Of a stretch of DNA of 64,000 nucleotides, positions 58,732 through 64,000 are shown one piece after another (the first letter of the stretch is position 1; each line of letters begins with the position of its first letter). This DNA comes from a bacterium UBP4_UBA6127 (GTDB lineage: Bacteria > UBP4 > UBA4092). The stretch spans positions 11,141 through 75,140 of the forward strand of contig DIVR01000052.1 of the NCBI GenBank assembly GCA_002428325.1. The letters are read 5' to 3'. Under the pieces are notes generated by a model. It saw nothing but the letters and a program-made list of their open reading frames with translations, was not told the origin of the DNA and did not search any database. A program made the translations under genes and the position numbers.

Positions 58732-59747
58732 TGGATTTGACTCCCGATATACTTATACAACTCAGAAGCCATTTTTAATGCAGTGTCTTTATCCTTGGCT
58801 CCATGGACTCCGGCGACAACCTTTCCCCGAGAAAATACCAAATCATAATCCCCAAGTAAATCACCGCCATACAGGCCGGGCAGGTTCTGATTGGATACAT
58901 CCCATGATTCGCCGCCATATTCCACCATAAATGCATGATACCCTTCCGCGGTCTTTTTTGCCTTTTCCTCATTACTCTGGAGGATAATAAAAAGGGTAAT
59001 CTCTTTTTTATCCAATTTATAAACAGCTGTCATGACATTAGAAAACTGGTCATATCCAAAAGCATTATGGGCATATAATTTATAACTGCCTTGTACCAGG
59101 GACTTGGCAGGAAAATAAGTTATCTCCGGCAGAGATACTTGGACTGTATCAAGGGGACGTTTCAGTATGGATTGGGCAACAGTTTGAATAGCTTTTTTCA
59201 TGGCAGTATCTGATTTTCCAGATACAATTTCCATGTAATATTTTCCCTGAATAAAATAAACAGCATTATCCGATTCATACGAAAAAGGTGCTAATGAGGA
59301 TGTTCGGCTGTTAGGACGTCTTTGATTACTGTAAACCACAAACGCATTCCGTGGATTTCCCATATCATAAAGATAACACTCAAACCATAAAGACGGATTC
59401 CCTGCCAGTGAAAAACGCCGGCAATATAACCTGACAAATCCTTCCTCGAGATAGAGATCCGCTTTACCGTCGATCTTATCGGAAAGGGTCTGAGGCCCAA
59501 AGGTTTCCATTTCACCCATGGGGCTGATCTCCTTAACAGGAATGCTTAAGAGACCCGTTTCAGTTTCCTGGGGAAAACTGATTTCTTCCTGGGGTATTTC
59601 CAACTTCTCAGGAATCGTCATGGTACGGGTTTGAGTAGGAACAGTAAATAAGGTTTTGTCATAATGAGACTGCTTAACCAACAGGATCCCGGATAGGCAT
59701 AAAAGAAGAAGGATTATGGCAATACTGATCGTTGTTTCATATCTCAT
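58728..59747 (-). CDS. DUF6599-like anchored protein
   Basis: The 339-residue protein has an N-terminal helix (about residues 8-25) followed by a Pro/Glu-rich linker, then a domain that resembles, from memory, the DUF6599 family: DGKADLYLEEGFVRLYCRRF, the YDMGNPRNAFVVYSNQRRP motif, and AVYFIQGKYYMEIVSG. A second half (VQGSYKLYAHNAFGYDQFSN, VSNQNLPGLYGGDLLGDYDL) resembles it in design and may be a duplicate domain. It is probably on the outer face of the inner membrane. It is the first gene of a four-gene cluster and overlaps the DUF362 gene by four bases. Confidence 0.65.
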   Translation of the reverse strand: MRYETTISIAIILLLLCLSGILLVKQSHYDKTLFTVPTQTRTMTIPEKLEIPQEEISFPQETETGLLSIPVKEISPMGEMETFGPQTLSDKIDGKADLYLEEGFVRLYCRRFSLAGNPSLWFECYLYDMGNPRNAFVVYSNQRRPNSRTSSLAPFSYESDNAVYFIQGKYYMEIVSGKSDTAMKKAIQTVAQSILKRPLDTVQVSLPEITYFPAKSLVQGSYKLYAHNAFGYDQFSNVMTAVYKLDKKEITLFIILQSNEEKAKKTAEGYHAFMVEYGGESWDVSNQNLPGLYGGDLLGDYDLVFSRGKVVAGVHGAKDKDTALKMASELYKYIGSQIQ

Positions 59748-59794
59748 AAGTTATGAATCCCTGGATATTTAAAACCTTTTTTCATTACCATCGA

Positions 59795-59821
59795 TTGTCT
59801 TGATGCATTATCCCCTATAAT
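59795..59821 (+). promoter_or_regulatory. Candidate promoter of the polysaccharide genes
   Basis: TTGTCT (59795-59800) and a perfect TATAAT (59816-59821) are separated by 15 bases, shorter than ideal. A start site near 59828 would leave a short leader before the TTG start at 59841. Confidence 0.35.
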
Positions 59822-59840
59822 AATAGAGAATGGGTAAATT

Positions 59841-61007
59841 TTGAACAGATTTTATCCATATAAAAAACACATGATACTCAATAAAAGTCCCCATTTAAAA
59901 TTGCTATTTGATGCCCGAATGATTGCTCATTCCGGCATTGGCAGATATATAAACAATTTATTGACTCAATTTGTTCAAATGGATATGGACCCTTTCGAGA
60001 TTATCTTAGCAGGAAACCCTGCCCTGCTTCAGTCCTTTGCAGGTTATCCTCAGATTAAAATACACCCTTTCATTTCTTCGGTTTACAGCCCACAGGAACT
60101 CATCCAGTGGCAGATAATCCTCAAAAAAACTCAGCCAGACCTGCTTCATGTGCCCCATTATAATACCCCAGTTTTCCCCGGCTCTAAAATGGTTGCTAAT
60201 ATTCATGACCTTTTACACTGGAAATATCCTGAAACAATCAGAAATCCCCTGGGCCGGTATTATTCCAAAATCAGATTCAAAAGAACGATTCAACAATCGG
60301 ATGTGCTATTAACCCTTACCCAAACCATCAAAAATGAGTTAGGGGATGAATTTTCCGGTATTAATCATAAAGTTGAAGCAATTTACCCAGGCATCCCTGC
60401 TTTTATAGAACCCCTGGCTAATGGTCCCATGAATCAAAAGATATTAGATAAATATCATATAATTTCACCCTACTTTTTATTCGTTGGGATTGATAAGCCG
60501 CATAAAAACCTGACTCGATTGATGGAGGCATTTGGCAAGGTTAAAACACTTTTGAATGAGCCTGTTCAATTAGTTATTACGGGAAACCATGATGTATCAT
60601 TATTTAACATGCCAGAGGGTTCAAGCATTATAAAAACCGGTCAAATTCCTGATGACGAACTCTCAATTCTATATAAAAAGGCTTTGGCCCTTATATCCCC
60701 TTCGCTTTCAGAAGGTTTTGGCTTTACTCCTTTTGAAGGATTTATTCATGGAATCCCCTCAGCGGTCTCAGATATCCCTGTTTATCATGAAGTCTGTAAA
60801 GATTCTGTTTTATACTTTAATCCTCTGGATACTGATCAAATGGCATCGGTAATGATTCGCTTATCCAAAGAAAAGTCTTTGCGTAGTGAGTTGATTATGA
60901 AAGGGTCCCGACAAATGAAGGAATATTCCTGGAATCAGACTGCCAGGAAAACCCTTGAAGTCTATCGAAAGCTGATTATTGGTGGACCGGCAAGAGGGTT
61001 TCGATGA
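59841..61007 (+). CDS. GT4-family glycosyltransferase
   Basis: The 388-residue GT-B enzyme has an N-terminal LFDARMIAHSGIGRYINNLL, the LLHVPHYNTPVF segment and the GT4 C-terminal motif SPSLSEGFGFTPFEGFIHG with two Glu residues. Members transfer sugars from nucleotide donors for surface polysaccharide; mannosyl-type activity is plausible but not shown. The frame begins with TTG at 59841; a later ATG at 59871 (residue 11) also fits, since neither has a strong binding site. It overlaps the next gene by four bases (ATGA). Confidence 0.85.
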   Translation: MNRFYPYKKHMILNKSPHLKLLFDARMIAHSGIGRYINNLLTQFVQMDMDPFEIILAGNPALLQSFAGYPQIKIHPFISSVYSPQELIQWQIILKKTQPDLLHVPHYNTPVFPGSKMVANIHDLLHWKYPETIRNPLGRYYSKIRFKRTIQQSDVLLTLTQTIKNELGDEFSGINHKVEAIYPGIPAFIEPLANGPMNQKILDKYHIISPYFLFVGIDKPHKNLTRLMEAFGKVKTLLNEPVQLVITGNHDVSLFNMPEGSSIIKTGQIPDDELSILYKKALALISPSLSEGFGFTPFEGFIHGIPSAVSDIPVYHEVCKDSVLYFNPLDTDQMASVMIRLSKEKSLRSELIMKGSRQMKEYSWNQTARKTLEVYRKLIIGGPARGFR

Positions 61008-62185
61008 AAATTGCGCTTGTCCATGACTGGTTAAATGGGATGCGTGGGGGAGAAAAAGTATTAGAAGTCCTCTGCGAACTGTATCCTGAGGCAACCATTT
61101 ATACTTTGATCTATGAACCAGAAAAGGTTTCTTCCACTATTCGTAAGATGAAGGTCATTTCTCATCCGGTATTAGGGAAACTCCCTTTGGTTAAAAACCA
61201 TTATCGCCATTACCTTCCCCTATTCCCTTATTTCATAGAGCAATTTGATTTAAGAGGATTTGATCTGGTCATCAGCACTTCCCATTGCGTGGCCAAAGGA
61301 GTTATTGTTCCCCCGGAAGCTTTCCATTTATGTTATTGTTTTACTCCCATGCGATATGCCTGGGACCAGTATTTTGAGTATTTTCCTTCTAATCAAAGGG
61401 GACTAAAATCATTACTCATACCCTTTTTTATGAATCACTTAAGAATATGGGACCAGTTATCCGCTTCAAGAGTCGATAAATTCATTGCTATCTCTGAGAA
61501 TATCGCCCGAAAAATCAATAAATATTACAGACGGGATGCCCACATTCTTTATCCACCCGTTGATACCGCTTTCTTTCATCCGGTGGAAAATATATCAGAG
61601 GATTATTTTTTAGTTGTATCTGCCCTTGTTCCTTATAAAAGAGTTGATATTGCTGTTCAAGTATTTAATAAATTAGGGTTTCCCTTGAAAATTGTCGGAA
61701 AAGGTCCAGATTTGAATCGTTTGATTCAAATTGCGAAACCCAATATCACCTTTTTAGGGTGGCAGGATAATCACACCTTAAGAAATCTATATTCTGGGTG
61801 TAAAGCCCTTATTTTTCCTGGAGAAGAAGATTTTGGCATTGTACCCCTCGAGGCAATGAGCTGTGGAAGACCTGTCATTGCTTATGGTAAGGGTGGAGCC
61901 TTGGAAACAATTCAAAGCGGTATCAATGGTCTCTTCTTTGATGAGCTTTCAGTCGATTCACTGATTTCTGCGGTAGATAAATGGAATAAAATGCCCCCTT
62001 TTATTCCGGAAATGGTACAAAAAAGCATCAGAAGCTTTGAGCGTTCTGTTTTTAAAGAAAACTTTAAAAATACTGTTAATCAATATTACAATGAATGGAT
62101 ATATAATGGGAAAACGAAATCATTCTCCAATTGTTATCCAATACAATACTTAAATAAAGCAGGAAAATGGACTTTGAATGAATAA
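61004..62185 (+). CDS. GT4-family glycosyltransferase (WbaZ/mannosyltransferase-like)
   Basis: The 393-residue protein opens with the characteristic KIALVHDWLNGMRGGEKVLE, and has the FISTSHCVAKG-like segment (LVISTSHCVAKGVIVPPEAF), the LYPPVDTAFFHP stretch and the C-terminal GEEDFGIVPLEAMSCGRPVIAYGKGG donor motif. From memory this subfamily includes WbaZ-type mannosyl- or rhamnosyl-transferases. It overlaps the upstream GT4 gene by four bases and the downstream PGT by eight, so three genes form one unit. Confidence 0.9.
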   Translation: MKIALVHDWLNGMRGGEKVLEVLCELYPEATIYTLIYEPEKVSSTIRKMKVISHPVLGKLPLVKNHYRHYLPLFPYFIEQFDLRGFDLVISTSHCVAKGVIVPPEAFHLCYCFTPMRYAWDQYFEYFPSNQRGLKSLLIPFFMNHLRIWDQLSASRVDKFIAISENIARKINKYYRRDAHILYPPVDTAFFHPVENISEDYFLVVSALVPYKRVDIAVQVFNKLGFPLKIVGKGPDLNRLIQIAKPNITFLGWQDNHTLRNLYSGCKALIFPGEEDFGIVPLEAMSCGRPVIAYGKGGALETIQSGINGLFFDELSVDSLISAVDKWNKMPPFIPEMVQKSIRSFERSVFKENFKNTVNQYYNEWIYNGKTKSFSNCYPIQYLNKAGKWTLNE

Positions 62186-63581
62186 ACAAGAAAAAATGCG
62201 CCAGGACCTCCTACTTCAAGTTTCTTTAATGCTCCTGGATATTATTGCTATATGGATAGCCTTTTCTCTGGCATATTGGATTCGTTTTGAAGCCAATGTC
62301 ATTCCTGTCACTAAAGGCCTGCCCAACCTTGGAGAGTATTTAAGAGCCTTGATTTTTACGGTCATTATTTGGGAGACTCTCTTGATCTATAATGGCCTTT
62401 ATATCATTAGAGGCAAGGATTTCAGTTATAACAGTGTTTATCGAATTGCACGCTCTACCTTAATCGGTACCATTATTTTAATGGCTTTTGTTTTTATCTT
62501 TAGAAATCTAAACCTTTCCCGATGGGTTGTATTCCTTGGGTTAATCTTCAGTAACATCTTCTTAAGCCTCGGCCGCTGGGCATTTTATGACATAATTCGG
62601 CATTTTAGGAAAAACGGTTGGAGTGTTTACCGAACCCTGATTGTCGGGACAGGGAAAATGGCCAAAGTGATTGCTGATAAAATCCGAAATCATCCTGAAT
62701 CAGGGCTGTCTTTCATTGGGTATATTTCCAATCCCATTACAGATGAGAATAATCATGTTAACGATGAGACCATGGGTTCTATCTATGATTTAGATAAAAT
62801 CATCATCGATAATTCTATTGATAAGGTTATTATTGCCTGCCCTCATTTGGATCGGAATCTGATATTTGAATTACTTTTGCATATCGAGAAGAATATCGCT
62901 GATTTTTCAATTGCACCGGATATGTTAGAACTGATGATAAACCGAGTCACAGTAGATGACATTTATGGGATTCCCCTATTAAGCCTGAAAGATTCTCCAT
63001 TAAAAGGGTGGAAGTTGTTTGTGAAACATAGTTTTGACCGCTTGACCTCTCTGATAGGGGTTATTTTTCTGATACCTCTTTTCCTGATAATTGCCATTCT
63101 TATCAAATTAGACTCTGAAGGCCCTGTCTTCTATAAACAGGAACGAATCGGCGCTGATGGAAAACGATTTTTAATTTTTAAGTTCCGTTCTATGAGAGTA
63201 GATGCAGAAGATGATACCGGTCCGGTCTGGGCTAAACCGGATGATCCCAGAAGAACGAAACTGGGGTCCTTGCTTAGAAGGTATAACTTGGATGAATTAC
63301 CACAACTTATTAATGTACTCAAGGGTGATATGAGCCTGGTTGGACCTCGCCCTGAAAGACCTTATTTTGTGACCAAATTTAAGGAAAAAATCCCTTTATA
63401 TATGAGTCGGCATCGTGTAAAATCCGGGATTACCGGATGGGCTCAGGTAAATGGTTTACGAGGCGATACCTCTATAGAAGAAAGAACCAAATATGATGTA
63501 TATTATGTAGAAAACTGGTCTTTTCTGTTTGATTTGAAAATCCTTTTGATGACTTTTATTTCAAAAGATAACGCTTATTAG
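62178..63581 (+). CDS. Undecaprenyl-phosphate sugar phosphotransferase (WbaP/WcaJ type)
   Basis: The 467-residue initiating enzyme transfers a sugar-1-phosphate to undecaprenyl phosphate. It has four N-terminal helices (residues 12-118), a Rossmann-like central domain (LIVGTGKMAKVIADKI, from about 153), and a C-terminal bacterial sugar transferase domain: HSFDRLTSLIGVIFLIPL membrane hairpin, FRSMRVDAEDD with acidic residues near the active site, DELPQLINVLKGDMSLVGPR and GITGWAQVNG. It ends three bases before the ribosome-binding site of sppA. It should act first in the polysaccharide pathway, before the GT4 enzymes. Confidence 0.93.
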   Translation: MNKQEKMRQDLLLQVSLMLLDIIAIWIAFSLAYWIRFEANVIPVTKGLPNLGEYLRALIFTVIIWETLLIYNGLYIIRGKDFSYNSVYRIARSTLIGTIILMAFVFIFRNLNLSRWVVFLGLIFSNIFLSLGRWAFYDIIRHFRKNGWSVYRTLIVGTGKMAKVIADKIRNHPESGLSFIGYISNPITDENNHVNDETMGSIYDLDKIIIDNSIDKVIIACPHLDRNLIFELLLHIEKNIADFSIAPDMLELMINRVTVDDIYGIPLLSLKDSPLKGWKLFVKHSFDRLTSLIGVIFLIPLFLIIAILIKLDSEGPVFYKQERIGADGKRFLIFKFRSMRVDAEDDTGPVWAKPDDPRRTKLGSLLRRYNLDELPQLINVLKGDMSLVGPRPERPYFVTKFKEKIPLYMSRHRVKSGITGWAQVNGLRGDTSIEERTKYDVYYVENWSFLFDLKILLMTFISKDNAY

Positions 63582-63594
63582 GTTGAGGATGACA

Positions 63595-64000
63595 ATGAAA
63601 AACAAAGTACTATTATTTACCCTGCTGGGATTTTTTGTCCTTTTCATGGGAGTGGTTGGGATTTTATTGGTGTTATCCCTTATTTTCGGCGGAAATCGGA
63701 ATTCAGACTTTTCAATATCTGATAATAAAATCGCGATTATTGAACTTAATGGGACCATTGATAATTCTGAAAAAATAAATGCTCTGATAAAAAAAGCTAA
63801 AGACAATTCATCTGTCAAAGCGATTGTCTTGAGAATTAACAGTCCCGGTGGAATGGTCGGAGCTTCTCAGGAAATATACCAGGAAGTAACCACAGCTCGT
63901 TCCGAAGGAAAAATCATTGTTTCTTCCATGGGGGATTTAGGCGCATCAGGAGCTTACTACATCGCTTGCGGCACAGATAAAATTGTGGCCAATCCCGGAA
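63595..64000 (+). CDS. sppA: Signal peptide peptidase SppA, 5' part (truncated by window end)
   Basis: The frame from ATG 63595 runs to the window end (135 codons). It begins with a signal anchor (VLLFTLLGFFVLFMG), followed by a strand (KIAIIELNGTIDNSEKI) and the S49 core with INSPGGMVGASQEI and SSMGDLGASGAYYIA, where the Ser of GASGAY is the expected nucleophile. SppA degrades leftover signal peptides in the inner membrane. GAGG at 63585-63588 is six bases from the ATG; an earlier in-frame ATG at 63589 overlaps the binding site and is less likely. The C-terminus is outside the window. Confidence 0.9.
   Translation, partial: MKNKVLLFTLLGFFVLFMGVVGILLVLSLIFGGNRNSDFSISDNKIAIIELNGTIDNSEKINALIKKAKDNSSVKAIVLRINSPGGMVGASQEIYQEVTTARSEGKIIVSSMGDLGASGAYYIACGTDKIVANPG

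Noticed and set aside
1..64000. CRISPR arrays, insertion sequences, prophage or integrase genes
   Set aside because: I looked for spaced direct repeats, transposases and attachment sites, and found none; the only dispersed repeats are the four palindromes.

Overview
The window reads as an ordinary chromosomal segment of an AT-rich, diderm (Gram-negative-type) bacterium. Evidence for an outer membrane is a full tolQ-tolR-tolA/tonB-like-tolB-pal-cpoB cluster, two lipoproteins with lipoboxes, and several envelope glycosyltransferases. Other chromosomal markers are rpoN, pilT, sdhCDAB, a his/trp/accD block and two tRNA genes. I cannot name the phylum. The large GreA-like protein, the PheS fused to a tRNA-binding domain and the PAP2-GT39 fusion suggest a lineage away from the well-studied Proteobacteria, probably an uncultured group. 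I see no IS element, phage, plasmid or CRISPR array.

Layout. 1-3956 (+): the end of a BCAM0308/NMD3-like gene, uvrB and a translationally coupled GT39 membrane glycosyltransferase. 4166-8230 (-): DUF2062, an unknown protein, tsaC, a low-molecular-weight phosphatase, rpiB and glyA, in an order resembling the Bacillus ywl-glyA locus. 8377-16191 (+): Tol-Pal cluster, rpoN and mannose-1-phosphate guanylyltransferase. 16202-25591 (-): a propeller-amidase, sdhCDAB with a good promoter, pilT, a UgtP-like glycosyltransferase and nadA. 25677-27287 (+): a degenerate gamma-glutamyltransferase homologue and a small DMT/DUF486 protein. 27300-32650 (-): long GreA, tRNA-Ala(CGC), pheS fusion and folC. 32765-38754 (+): a PAP2-GT39 fusion, a GT2, a flippase-like UPF0104 protein, LD-carboxypeptidase and a DUF4380-like protein. 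38999-39740 (-): an anchored nuclease and tRNA-Leu(CAA). 39898-48688 (+): hisF-hisI-trpEGDCFBA-accD closed by a strong terminator. 48815-54448: an orphan corrinoid protein, an SDR with altered active site, a sensor kinase and a TPR protein. 54762-59747 (-): a four-gene redox cluster (DUF6599-like, DUF362, membrane polyferredoxin, Tat-exported aldo/keto reductase). 59841-64000 (+): two GT4 glycosyltransferases, a WbaP/WcaJ-type phosphoglycosyl transferase and the start of sppA.

How the genes fit together. Much of the window serves the envelope: Tol-Pal division and outer-membrane machinery, peptidoglycan trimming (amidase, LD-carboxypeptidase), polyprenyl-phosphate-linked sugar transfer (GT2 + GT39/PAP2 + UPF0104) and surface polysaccharide initiation (PGT + GT4 + GDP-mannose). 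The least explained parts are the DUF6599-DUF362-polyferredoxin-AKR cluster, the PAP2-GT39 module, the PheS and GreA fusions, two enzymes that have lost family catalytic residues, and a small family of intergenic palindromes sharing the cores ACGGAGAGGG or GACCCAGGCTG.
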